Below are positions 22,740 to 34,290 of a DNA stretch of 64,000 nt, piece after piece. Each line of letters opens with the position of its first letter. Within the stretch, counting starts at the first letter, position 1. The notes beneath the pieces were generated by a model. That model was not told where the DNA came from and did no database searches. It worked only from the letters and a program-made list of their open reading frames with translations. Both the position numbers and the translations under genes were made by a program. This DNA is from Pratylenchus scribneri (lineage: Eukaryota; Nematoda; Chromadorea; Rhabditida; Pratylenchidae): positions 744,001 to 808,000 of the forward strand of contig JAQSEB010000017.1 in the NCBI GenBank assembly GCA_030063045.1, written 5' to 3'.

Positions 22740-25150
22740 TCTAAACTGCCTTTCATTCAACAATTTTTTAATGTTTTTCCTAAACCCGAATATCCCAATT
22801 AATTTTTTTTTTGGAGCAATGAAATTCTGATTCGTCATTTTCCGCCAATTCCTAATTTTATATATATTTTCGCTACAAAAATTGATGATTCATTCCTTTC
22901 AATCCAATTCCATTTCCCAGCATCCTTCCACAATCCACATCCACATTCACTTCCAATTTACGTAATTAATTTATTATATATCATTTGAATCCATTAATTG
23001 GATTGGGCTAATTGTAAAATGCTATCAAAAAACTATTTTTAAAATTTATTCCACAACCGTATCCCTTCCCCCTCCCTCCCTTTCTTTCAGCCAAGAACGG
23101 CGACCATCCTCGCAGCGCATCATTTCAATTCAATTCAATTTTCCATCATTATTCCTCTTCCGTTTGCCCGATTTTTGCGCCTAATTAATTTTTGTTTCAA
23201 ACTTTCCTTTTCTTCCTACGCCTTAATCATTTGTATTATTATTTTGTGCCTAAAAATTTGTCCCTCAACTCGATTTGGCGTCCGCGCTTATGAGGCAAGC
23301 GCAATTCCAGCCAATAAGCAAACCGGCATTTGCCACTCAATTTCATCGGGGAAGTGATCAACCAACAGACAGACACAATTCCATACCATCAACTATAGTT
23401 TAGCAGGGGGACTAAACACCAAACAGCAATTCTTCAATCTCAAAAAGTGTCCAGACCAACCCTTTTCCTTCACCAAAACACTATTCATTACAAAACAATG
23501 GTTGGTTTGATGCGGCCAATTCCACTCCTTTTGTGTCAGACCATTTCCTTTCAAAACGCGGCCACCCACGATCCACAGCTGCCACATTCCGATCTCGCAG
23601 CTCTCCTCCTTTGATCGGCCTTACCAACTTTTCCCTTGTTTTATGCAGCCACTGCCCCTCTAAAAATTTGCCACTCACATCGACTTCGCCTAAATACCAT
23701 AAATCCCTCTATAAAAGTCCACTAAAATTGATCAAATTTTAGGTGAAATTAAGTCGAAATAAGCATTTCTTGTTTTTAAAAAAAAAAAAATCTTCAAGAG
23801 GGCCTCTAAAATTTAAGCCATTTAGTTAGTTTCTAATAGAGGATTTATGGTATTTTCGAAACCAACGACCAAAAATTATTATGGGGGAAGGTATTTATAT
23901 GCTCCGAAGCCCATAAGCCCATAGTCCCTAGTCCCTAGCCCCTACTCCGATTTCGGAAAATCGCGACATTTCGGAAAAACGCGCCTCCACCCTTCCCCCT
24001 CCCTCCCTTTCTTTCAGCCAAGAGCCAAGCCGTAGCACCACTTCAATTCAATCCATTTTCCATCATTATTCCCCTTCCTTTGCGCGATTTTTGCGCCTAA
24101 TTAATATTTGTTTCAAACTTTCCATTTCAAAATTTTCCCACCGAATCCTACGCCTTAATCATTTGCATCGTTATTTTGCGCCTAAAATTTGTCCCTCAAT
24201 TCGAATTGCGTCCGCGCTCATCAAGCAGGCGCAACTCCAACCAATCACCAAACCGGCATTTGCCATTCAATTCATCTTGGGAAATGCTCAACCAACAGAC
24301 AGACATAATTCCACAACATCAACTTTGTGGTTTAGCAGGGGGACCAAACAGCAATTATTCAACTCCATTTCAAAAAGTGCATCCAGCCGACCACCCATTT
24401 TCCATTCTATCAACCTTTCGGGGCCAAAACACCATTCATTGCACACCAATTGGTTTGGCGCGGCCAACTCCACTGCTTTTGTGTCCCCATCCATCTAGGC
24501 TAGGCCATTTCCTTTCCAACACATCAGACACCCTCTATCCACATTCCACATTCCGGTCCTATATGTCCTATCTTCGCGGTTAAGGTCATTTCGATCTCAC
24601 CACATCGATTTCTCGGCGATTTTGACGAGCCATAGCTCACCAGCCAATTAACCAATTTAAATGTTCAATGTGCATTTAATAGCGCCAAATATTGGCTAAA
24701 CTGCCTTTTATTAAACAATTTAATGCTTTCCAACTTTCCATACATCCCAATTAATTCTTTTTTTTTGATCAGTGAAATTTCCTATGTCATTTTTCATCAG
24801 TTTTCAATTTTGTTCATTTTCACCGCTGCTGAATTGATGATTCATTCATTCAGTCGTTTTCAATCCAATTCCATTTCCCATCATCCATCCACATTCAGTT
24901 CGCGAATGATTGGAATGAATTTATTATATCATTTATACATTTAAATTCATTAAAATTAGATTGGGCAAAAAATTCAATCTAAAAGCCATATTTAATTTAT
25001 AAATAATTTATATTCCACAATCCACAACAGTCTTCCCCTTCTCCACCAGAGCCACCACCTCGTATTACCCCAATTCTATCCATTTTTTCCATCATTTATT
25101 CCTTTTCCGATTGCCCGATTTTTGGACCTAAATATTTGTTTCTGACTTTT
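22740..25150. repeat. Locally duplicated non-coding block
   Basis: About 22740-23660 recurs in pieces. The segment with CCCTTCCCCCTCCCTCCC and TTTTTGCGCCTAATTAAT at 23065-23350 matches 23985-24290. The preceding segment (TGCCTTTCATTCAACAAT to ATTGGATTGGGC, 22748-23010) matches 24705-24965. A further partial match to the GCCCGATTTTTG..CCTAA part lies at 25115-25140. The order suggests unequal duplication of one unit of roughly 900 bp with later decay. Confidence 0.6.
23690..23855. repeat. Short hairpin element
   Basis: AAATACCATAAATCCCTCTAT on the left is mirrored by AATAGAGGATTTATGGTATTT on the right, with about 120 bp between. The same ends occur at 25157-25252 with only about 50 bp between, and half copies lie near 22128 and 63525. 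A small MITE family. Confidence 0.65.
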
Positions 25151-25156
25151 TCGATT

Positions 25157-25252
25157 TACCATAAATTCTCTATCAGAAGCTTCGGGGCTTATGGATTTCA
25201 GAGACCGTCAAATAAAAGTGGCTTCTAATAGAGAATTTATGATAACTTTTGC
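25157..25252. repeat. Short hairpin element, second copy
   Basis: ATTTACCATAAATTCTCTAT and AATAGAGAATTTATGATAAC are inverted partners around an AGAAGC..GGCTTCT inner stem. Confidence 0.65.
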
Positions 25253-25522
25253 CCTGGAATTTTGCATCTAAATATTTTACTCAAAATTGAACAATAATAT
25301 TATCAGTTAAAAGGCTATTTAGGTGGGGTACCTCATTTATTACGAATTTTGAATTTCTTATTTGTTAATTTTTTGCACCTTGAGCATTTGTTCCTAACCT
25401 CAATTTCTGCGTTTAACAATTTCCCGTACTCAAAATCGGAACAAAATATTTCCATATAAATTACACGGCCATCTTTTTTTAGAAAAATTGACAATCTCTG
25501 CATTTGAACTTGTCAACTAAAA
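25253..25522. other. Upstream region of the NSF-like gene
   Basis: AT-rich. No TATA box or spliced-leader signal can be fixed with confidence. Confidence 0.35.
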
Positions 25523-28500
25523 ATGGATCATCAAAATCCTACAAAATCCGAGGACAAAGTGGTGACATTTGTGGATTCGAATTCAACGGAAAACATTAGC
25601 AAATTGGAGGTGAAAATTAAAATATAATTTGTAAATCTTAAATTCCCTCTTTTATAGGCCGAATTGAGCAAAATGGCGGAAAAAGTGAACAAATTAGAGG
25701 TAAAAATTTCGAAAAAAATTCAAAATTTATATCATATTTTGAAGGCCGAAAAGGAAAAGGAAGCAATCAAAATGGTGGAAAATAAATTGGAGGTAATTTT
25801 CTAAATATAAATTCATTATCTAATTTATACAATTTAGCTGGAGTCGGTGAAGAAGGAGCTGGAGGCAATGAAATTGGCAAACAATGCGAAATCATCGCCA
25901 AATGAGCCGCCACAAGTTTGTATTAAATAAATAGTGAAAAATATTAATTAAAAATTTATAAAATTACTGATAAATTAAAATATTAATAAAATTATTCAAA
26001 AGTTTTTAATAAAAGATAAATTTAATTAAAATGAGTACCATATCCGGTAATTATTGGGTTTTGGGGGAGGGGTTCTCCTTTTTGTCAATTAGGAAAAAGT
26101 GAGCCCCCCCCCTCTTGGTCTTTAGGATTAGATTAGGGTCATTATGGGTCATTCAGATAGAATATCATCTAAGGGTAACAGCTAACCCCTAATGGACCTA
26201 GCCCCCTAATCCCGATATCCAAAGGGGGATCACATTTTCTCCATTAAAAAGTGAATCAAACTCAATAAGTTCTCCATAATCCACCCTCTCCTCAGAATAA
26301 TGGTGATATTTATTAACAATAGAAAGCCAGGTTTTACAAGCCAAATAGCCAAAGATTTTATTGCTTTTTTAAATTTTTATTCTTAAATTCTGCCAATTTT
26401 TCAAAAAAATTCATTTGAGGTAAAATGAATTTCAGAGTTCCGCAGCAGCACCGAGGCCATCAAATTCGGACAATTCTGGCACAGAAAATCAACGCAGCAT
26501 TCCAAATTGTTTATTCCTTTGGCCTGCATTGTACAAAAATATGAAGGAAAAAGGTGATTTCAACATTTTCTTCATATTTGCTTTTTCAAAATAAATAATT
26601 TAAAATACTTAAAAATTAGTGTATTTTAAATTTTTCATCAATTTTTGATATTAATAAAATTATTCCTAATTAATAATATTCATTAAATTTGCTCCGAATT
26701 ATTTCATCTTTTTAAATTAAAATATATTTGCATTTCTATTTTTTTAGTTGGCCAATCATTGAAGTGTGTGCAATTGCCAAATGACACTGCCAATGCCACA
26801 AAAGCCAATGATGAAGCAATTGTCGAAGTAGCCAAAACTCTAAAACTAAATGTCCGACCGTCAGAGAAGAGTATGCGCTCATCGCATGATGAAGACTACT
26901 TTTTGGTCCATCAAAAGGACTACAATGTGGTCACAAAGTAACAATTTATTAATTTTTCATTAATTAAAAAATATATATTTTTTAGAGTCATTGGTGATAC
27001 TTCGGATTCGGCAACAAATTCAAGTCTTCAACAAGGGTTAATTTTGATCATAAATCTAAAATATTAATATTATTTTTTTAGTCAAATTCTCATCTCCTTC
27101 AAGGCAAATTCATCAGTGGACAAAAAGGTGTCAAATTTTTGATAAATTATTTTTTATTGGATTTGATTTTTGCAGGAACGACAATTTGTGTGGAATGCCG
27201 TCAATGAAACTTATTTATATTTGAAGGGAGTTCGCGGAAAAATTTATATGCCGCAGGAAATTATGGATGAATTGAAAATTGAAGCCAACGATGAAGTGAC
27301 AATTCAACCGGTAAGTAAAGGATACTATTTATTTCTTCAAAAGTCTTTTTTTCATTAAAAGTAATTTTTGACTTCTAATAATTCAGAAACCGGTTTTAGA
27401 CCTTTCTCGTAGAGAGCATGAAATTGTATATAAATGTCAGTCAGCTTTTGGCCCAAAATTAAAGAGTTTTAAACCAAAAACATGAATTATGGTTTAAACG
27501 TTTTAATACCCTTTATTTTTGACCAAACCATGACAAATTATATACCAATCGATTCATCTCCTTGAGATCTAGAAAATGGTATAAGATTTGTAGGGTCTAA
27601 AAACGGTTTCTGATTTATTAGAAGTCAAAAACTACTTTTGGGTAAAAAATATTTTTGGTTAAAAAAATATTTAAAAAAATAAAAGCACAGTTGGATGAAG
27701 ATGATGCCGAAAAGAGTGTGGCCAAACTGATCAAAATCCAAATTAATCATTGTGATGGCAGTGGAAAATGTCCAAATGAAAGTTCAGGGTAAATTTATTT
27801 TAAATTTTATGAAAAAATTTTTTACAATAATTTACAGAAATGCATCGAAAACTGTATTCTTCCATGCAAATGACATTGTAAAAAGCTTTAGAAAGGCATT
27901 TTCTGGGAAAATTGTGAATTTGGACATGGCAGGTGCAATATTTTAACTATAAAAACTGAAAAATAGAGTTTAAAAACCGGATAACCATGGGTCAAAATCT
28001 ACCGTTTTTTTTTCTTTTTAACTTTTATCCTGAGAATCAATTTTTGATTCGAATTTTATTTTGTGGAGTCATTTTACCTAAAATTTTTCCTGGGGCCACA
28101 TTTTGGCTACTTCTCTCTATCAGCTATCGGGCCATTTTGATATAAAATTTTCCTTATGTTAGCACATGACTAATTTGACTTAATTTATCCCTATCATGGA
28201 AATTTTCGTTTAATTTTTCTCTGGCAATTTTGATTTTTTTCCTTGGTAGTGGAATTTTCAGTTAAAATTTCTTTCAATGAGGCAAGAAGATTTTGAAATT
28301 AATGGAGAAAAAGTATTGATGATGTTTATGGTGTCTTTTTTCGGAAAAAACCTAATCAGTTTAAAATCGATTTAATCCTAATATTCATCCATTCTATTTT
28401 ACAGGACATTTGGACGTAAAAGATGAAGAAATTAAGAATGGCATGCAAAAATTTCAAACGAATTTATTTGACGACGAAATGGATGGCGATCCGAAGGCTT

Positions 28501-31500
28501 GCATCAAATTCCGAATTTCTGAAATTCAAGGAAATATGAAAGAGCAAATTGATTCCCAATCGACGACTGTTTGTAGCTCAAAAGAATTGCCTCCAGCAGT
28601 GGAAAATATTCAATTTGGAATGATCAAAAATGACACAATCATTGAAATCAAAACAATCGATTCAAAATTGGTCATTTTCGGAATTGAGGGGTAATAAATT
28701 TAAATCACACTTTTATAATAAATTAATTTATAGCCAAGCCATTACCCCTGTAAAATTGTTTGACCAAAATGGATGGAATTTGCATGAGAACATTGGCGGA
28801 TTGAGCGAAGAGTTGGACGAAATATTCGAACATGCGTTTAGTCCTCGAATGTTTCCGCCCGATTGTAGAATGGGTTTAAAGGTAGGAAAAAACAAATTAA
28901 ATAATAATAAATGCTTTTATTAGAATGTTCGCGGAATTTTGCTCCATGGGCCTCCGGGAACTGGAAAAACATTGATTGCCCACGAAGTGGCAAGGGCTTT
29001 GAATTCAAGGGAGCCCAAAGTGCTCAGTGGTGCCGATGTTCAAAGGTGCGTTTTTTGGGTTAAAGACAATCGTAAAGAATCTGTATCCCTAAATTTTTCG
29101 ATTTTTTCCCTTAAATTATCTTTTATGAGGTTTTCTGGGGCGTAGAACACGGTTTTGACATTCGTTTTGTCATATCTCGCCATCTTGGTAAGAAAATGAC
29201 ATCTTTTACCAAGAAAATGCAAAAGGGGTGTGACCAAGGGCATTTTTGGTGAAAATTTTTCTATTGACAATATTGAAGCTCATTCAACGCAGATCGGCGA
29301 GCAGAATCCAATGCTACCATTCTTAATAGGTGAAATTCGGTCATGGGCAAGTTATGACTAAAAGAATTGTTTGTCTTGGTAAGATATTATGACCTCAAAC
29401 CGTCCAATAACCGAAATTCACCTAATAAAAATGGTAGAATTCGATTCTATTCATCCAGTTGCGTAGAATGAGCTATATAAATTGTCAAAAAAATTATCAC
29501 CAAAAATGCCCTCGGTCTCCCTTTGCATTTTCTAGGTAAAAGATGGCATTTTCTTACCAAGATGGCAAGATATGACAAAAAGGAATGTCAATATCGTGTT
29601 CTACGCCTCAGAAAACCTCCTTAAAAGATATTTTAAGGGGACAATCAAAAAAAATAGGAGATTCTTTGCGATTGCCATTGAAATTTAAAATATATATTCC
29701 TATTAAATTTTATTAAAGTTGTTGGTATGGTCAGTCTGAGAGAAATGTGAGAACACTTTTTGTGGATGCCGAACGAGAGCAAGCATTGGCCGGTGATCAA
29801 TCAGCACTGCATGTCATCATCATTGATGAGCTGGATTCACTTTGTCCTAATCGAAAAAATGTATGCAAAATAAATATTATTATTTTATTCTTTACAAAAT
29901 ACGGCCTTACTCTACTTTTAATTCCTATAGGGAATTTTTAAACTAAGCTTAAAAAGATTGAGGAATTAAAAGAGGCAAATATATGCTAAATTTTATAATT
30001 TCATCAATTTTTTTCTAGTCCAATGATAAAACGGATCAACGCATTGTGAACACTTTGTTGGCCAAGTTGGATGGTGTCCAACAATTGAACAACATTTTGA
30101 TCATTGGAATGACAAATTTTTTGGACACCATCGATCCGGCCTTACTTCGTCCTGGCCGTCTGGAATTGCAAGTAAATCCATCGAAATTTTATAAAAATAT
30201 TTATAAAATTTTGAATATTTTATAATATTTTTGGGGATTATAAAAAAGAAAATAAATAAAATTTTTATTTTTTCCAGATCAAGGTTGGCCTGCCAAACGA
30301 AAAAGGTCGACAAGAAATTCTCGAAATTCACACTAAAACAATGAGGTAGAAAAATTGAAAAAATTCCTTCAAAAATTCAAATTCCCATCAGAAAAGAAAA
30401 TCGACTCAACGAAGATGTGAATTTGGCGGAATTGGCAAAGAAAACAATTAATTATTCGGGAGCAGAATTGGAAGGATTGGTTCGCGCTGCCAAATCACAG
30501 GTATCTAAAAAATGTTTTTATCAGAAATAAAATTTAAATTAAAGGCAATGAAACGATTTTTGAATGCAAATAAACAGCAAAATGTGAAAGGAAACACTGC
30601 AAATGAGCCAAATTATTCGGCATTGAAAATTTGTGCCGTCGATTTTGAATTGGCTTTTGAAAAGAACATTAAACCAGTAATTTTTTAAATTGAAAATTTT
30701 AATAATTTAAACTTTTTTGCTTAGGCATTTGGAAAAGGCTCAAAAGACGGCGAATATTTGAAGCAAATCCTTTGCCAGAAATTGCTGGAAAAGGGTGCAA
30801 ATTTGGTGGAAGAATTGCGGAACGGTGATGCCAGGTGGGTGATTAAATACAATTTAAATATATTTTAAATAAAATTTAAATATGAGTAATTATTTTTTTA
30901 CCCAAAAAGTAGTTTTTAACTTCTAATAAATCAGAAACCGGTTTTAGACCTTATAAATCTTATACCAATTTGTAGATCTCATCGAGACGTATCGAATGGC
31001 CTATAAACTTTCAGGTTTTGGCCCAAAATTAGTGTTTAAAACCAAACAAAAACATGTGGTTTAAACGGTTTAATACCCTTTAATTTTGACCAAACCATGA
31101 AAAATTATATACCAATCGACGCGTCTAGATGAGATCTACTTTGGATAAAAAAAATATTATTTTTGGATAAAAATTATTATTTTTGGATAAAAATTATTAT
31201 TTTTGGGTGAAAAAATAATTACTCATTTTTGCAAATTTCGGAATAATATTTTCCAGATTTTAAAAATATATGTTTATGTTATTAATATGTATTTAAAATT
31301 TAAGTGTCATTGGTCAATCTCGTTTGCTTTTGCTGAATGGCCCAATGAAATCGGGCAAAACATTTTTGGCGACAACAATTGCACAACGCGCTGGAATTCC
31401 TTATGTAATTTATCATTTTAATTGCTTTATAAAATATTTTTCTTAATTAGATTCGCTTTGTCAATATCTCTTTAATGCTAAATTCATCAAATTTTGAGGA

Positions 31501-32779
31501 TAAAACGCCAAAGGGCATTGTGGAAGAAATTATCTCGGAATGTGAAAACACCGATTTTTCATGCATTATTTTCGAAAAAGTGGAGCAAATCATAAGTAAA
31601 CATTTTTTGCATTTATTTATTTTCTAATTTTGATTTACCCTTCAGGCTATACAAATTTAGCTGGCAATGAAAGTTGGATCCAAGCAGTGCTTCAAATGTT
31701 GGCGGAAGTTTTTAATCAACAACCCTCAAAAGTAAAAATTTTATAAATGTGATTAAAATAAGGATGGTATTTAATTTGCAGAAGAAAACATTGAAAATTG
31801 CGAAAAGTTAATAACGGTTTAATGGTTTGTCCCAAAACCCCAAAACCTACACCCATACGATAGATCTCGTCGAAACGCATCGTTTGATGCATATTTTGTC
31901 ATGGTTTGATCAAAAATTAAGGGTTTTAAACCACTTAAACCATAATATGGTTTTGGTTCAAAACCAATTAAACCACATGACAAATTATATACCATTCGAT
32001 GCGTCTTGATGAGCTCCATCCAACTGTATATGGTTTGTGAATTTTGCATAACCCCCTAAATCGGTATAAACTTTTCTGCAATTTCAATACTCTTTTCCTG
32101 CAATTTCAATGTTTTTTTTCTCAATTTTAAATATTCCACATTAAAACTTTTTTATTAACTTTTTCATATCAATTTTAAATAAATTTGGGCATAATTATTA
32201 AATTTATGGAAAAATAAAAACAAATTTGAAATATTAAAAATCCCTTTTAATTAAAGGGAAAACGTCTTCTTCTAATTGCCACAAGCTGTGCCGGGCCAGA
32301 TTGGTTTGAGAAAATGCAATTGCATTCATGCCTTCAAAATCGCATTGAATTGCCCGGAATTGACAAATTCGATGATGTTATCAATTTTTTGGCTGCGGCA
32401 ACAAAACAGGGGAAAACAATGGACAATGTGGAAAATGAGGCGGTCCAAAAGCTGTTCACAAAGGCGGATTTGGATGCAATTTCTAAAATTGGCCCAAAAT
32501 TCGATAGCAAAATGGCGCCGACCGTCAAAGATTTGGTGCATTTGACTGAATGGGTCACTTTTTTTAATAAAATATCGAAAATTTAATAACTAAAAATAAT
32601 TTTAAAAAAATAATTAAGGAATTTATTATTTTTCAAAATTATTTTTTATACAGTATTCCAAAGGAGAAGAAGCAAGTGCCGACAAAATTGTGCCATTCAA
32701 GCAGCGCCTGATTGAGCTAATTGACCAGCAGAAGAAATATGCTAGTGTCTCGGCCGCACAGTTGAGCATGTATCGATGA
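25523..32779 (+). CDS. NSF-like AAA ATPase (vesicle-fusing ATPase paralogue), 25 exons
   Basis: Twenty-five in-phase exons give 1,003 residues; the NSF family is usually about 740-750. From the ATG at 25523, residues 1-85 form a K/E-rich coiled coil spread over four small phase-0 exons, then an S/P/N-rich linker to about 145. Both are additions to normal NSF. An NSF-type N domain follows (to about 420), then D1: Walker A GPPGTGKT (residues 483-490), pore-loop WYG (517-519), Walker B IIIDELD (548-554), sensor GMTN and RPGR arginine fingers. D2 has Walker A GPMKSGKT (765-772), but its Walker B is IIFEKVE (E828-K829 where NSF has two Asp). Family role: a hexamer that disassembles SNARE complexes with alpha-SNAP at the membrane. 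D1 looks active. Exon list: 25523-25609, 25658-25699, 25745-25792, 25838-25915, 26436-26553, 26748-26937, 26986-27036, 27082-27127, 27176-27310, 27691-27788, 27838-27932, 28405-28690, 28734-28881, 28924-29045, 29719-29860, 30019-30171, 30278-30345, 30392-30500, 30545-30676, 30725-30834, 31305-31404, 31451-31595, 31646-31731, 32257-32553, 32654-32779. Confidence 0.9.
27358..27642. repeat. Fold-back family 1, copy D, in NSF-like intron 9
   Basis: One of the best preserved copies. The left end is AATTTTTGACTTCTAATAA and the right end is TTATTAGAAGTCAAAAACTA. CAGAAACCGGTTTTAGACC mirrors GGGTCTAAAAACGGTTTCTG. Confidence 0.75.
29060..29680. repeat. Long fold-back in NSF-like intron 14
   Basis: Two arms of about 280 bp are inverted copies. 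CAATCGTAAAGAATCTGTAT pairs with GGAGATTCTTTGCGATTG, GAGGTTTTCTGGGGCGTAGAA with TTCTACGCCTCAGAAAACCTC, and ATCTTGGTAAGAAAATG with CATTTTCTTACCAAGAT. The inner part AATAGGTGAAATTCGGTCAT pairs with ACCGAAATTCACCTAATA. The central loop is short. The RNA of this intron could form one long hairpin. Confidence 0.75.
30908..31145. repeat. Fold-back family 1, copy E (right arm truncated), in NSF-like intron 20
   Basis: The left arm is complete (AGTAGTTTTTAACTTCTAAT and CAGAAACCGGTTTTAGACC). The right arm stops soon after CGTCTAGATGAGATCTAC and runs into repeated TTTTTGGATAAAAATTATTA. Confidence 0.7.
31808..32040. repeat. Fold-back family 1, copy F (core only), in NSF-like intron 23
   Basis: The core TAGATCTCGTCGAAACGCAT mirrors GATGCGTCTTGATGAGCTC. 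The outer arms seen in copies B-D are missing. Confidence 0.6.
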
Positions 32780-32910
32780 GAAATGAATTGGGAAGCAATG
32801 AAGACAGAGGTCATATTATTTGGAATTAATTTTTGCATTTTTTAAATTTTTGGAATTGGGAGAAATTTATTGTATTTTATTTACATTTTTGAAAATTGTT
32901 AGACTTCCAC

Positions 32911-33122
32911 CAATTTGTGCATTATTGAATTTTATTTATCCACCAATTTATGCATTATTGAATTTATTTATGCTCCAATTTATGCATTATTGAATTTTAT
33001 TTATCCTCCAATTTATGCATAATTGAATTTTATTAATCCACCAATTTATGCATTATTGAATTTATTTATCCTCCAATTTATGCATTATTAAATTTTATTT
33101 ATCTACCAATTTGTGCTTTAAT
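32911..33122. repeat. 32-33-bp minisatellite
   Basis: About six and a half tandem copies of CAATTTATGCATTATTGAAT followed by TTTATTTATCC(A/T)C. It starts shortly after the NSF-like stop codon and may lie in its 3' untranslated region or just beyond. Confidence 0.85.
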
Positions 33123-33535
33123 TAATCCATTTAAAATGCATGAAAATGTTTTGCATCATTCTATTTGATAATAAATTTTATAAAATTCCATTTCTTTCCT
33201 TTATATCATTCGGTTCATAAATGTGTGACTTTTGAATAAAAGATTTAATTATTTGTATTTATTTGACAATTAAAGATTGATCATGATCAACATTAAGATA
33301 AACACAAATATCCGCTATTATTACTTCAAAAGGAAGGAAGGAAGAAGGAATAGATTTTAATAAATTTTAGTCGTACTCATAAGTATTTGTTAGATTTTCA
33401 AACATTTGAGAATATCAAATCCAAATCATCAAAAGAATGTTAGCCATAGATAGAAAATCAGTAATTTCCCAATCTAAAAAATTTTTCAATTTTTTTTGCT
33501 TTAAGTTGCTTTGAATGAAAATTGCACTTTCTTAA

Positions 33536-34290
33536 CCGAAATGTGTTTTGCCCTTTCTTGAAAATGTTTGCCAAAATATGTTTTTTTTCTTTCCGGAAAA
33601 TGTTCGCCAAAATATGTTTTTCTTGAAAATGTTCGCCAAAATATGTTTTGCCCTTTCTTGAAAATGTTCGCCAAAAAATGTGTTTTTCCTTTTATTAAAT
33701 GTTCGCCAAAATGTTTTTTGCCCTTTCTTGAAAATGTTCGCCAAAATGTGTTTTGCCATTTAGAAAATGTTCGCCGAAATGTGTTTTGCCCTTTATATTA
33801 AATGTTCGTCAAAATGTGTTTTGCCCTTTCTTGAAAATGTTCGCCAAAATGTGTTTTGCCCTTTTTATTAAATGTTCGCCAAAATATGTTTTGCCCTTTC
33901 TTGAAAATGTTCGCCAAAATGTGTTTTGCCCTTTTTATTAAATATTCGCCAAAATATGTTTTGCCCTTTCTTGAAAATGTTCGCCAAAATGTGTTTTTCC
34001 TTTTATTAAATGTTCGTCAAAATGTGTTTTTGCCCTTTCTTGAAAATGTTCGCCAAAATGTGTTTTGCCCTTTTTATTAAATGTTCGCCAAAATATGTTT
34101 TGCCCTTTCTTTGTTCGCCAAAATGTGTTTTTGCCCTTTCTTGAAAATGTTCGCCAAAATGTTTTTTGCCCTTTCCGGAAAATGTTCGCCAAAATGTGTT
34201 TTTGCCCTTTCTGGAAAATGTTCGACAAAATGTTTTTGCCCTTTTTGGGAAATGTTCGCCAAAATGTGTTTTGCCCTTTCTGGGAAATGT
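33536..34290. repeat. 35-bp minisatellite, forward orientation
   Basis: About 22 tandem units of TTCGCCAAAATGTGTTTTGC plus CCTTT and a variable end, either CTTGAAAATG or TTATTAAATG. It holds frames open on both strands without being coding. The same repeat in the opposite orientation occurs at 61563-62205. Confidence 0.92.

Noticed and set aside
23175..24583. Open frames with a signal-peptide-like start in the duplicated block
   Set aside because: They begin with TTG, differ between the copies by frame-breaking changes, and have low-complexity composition.
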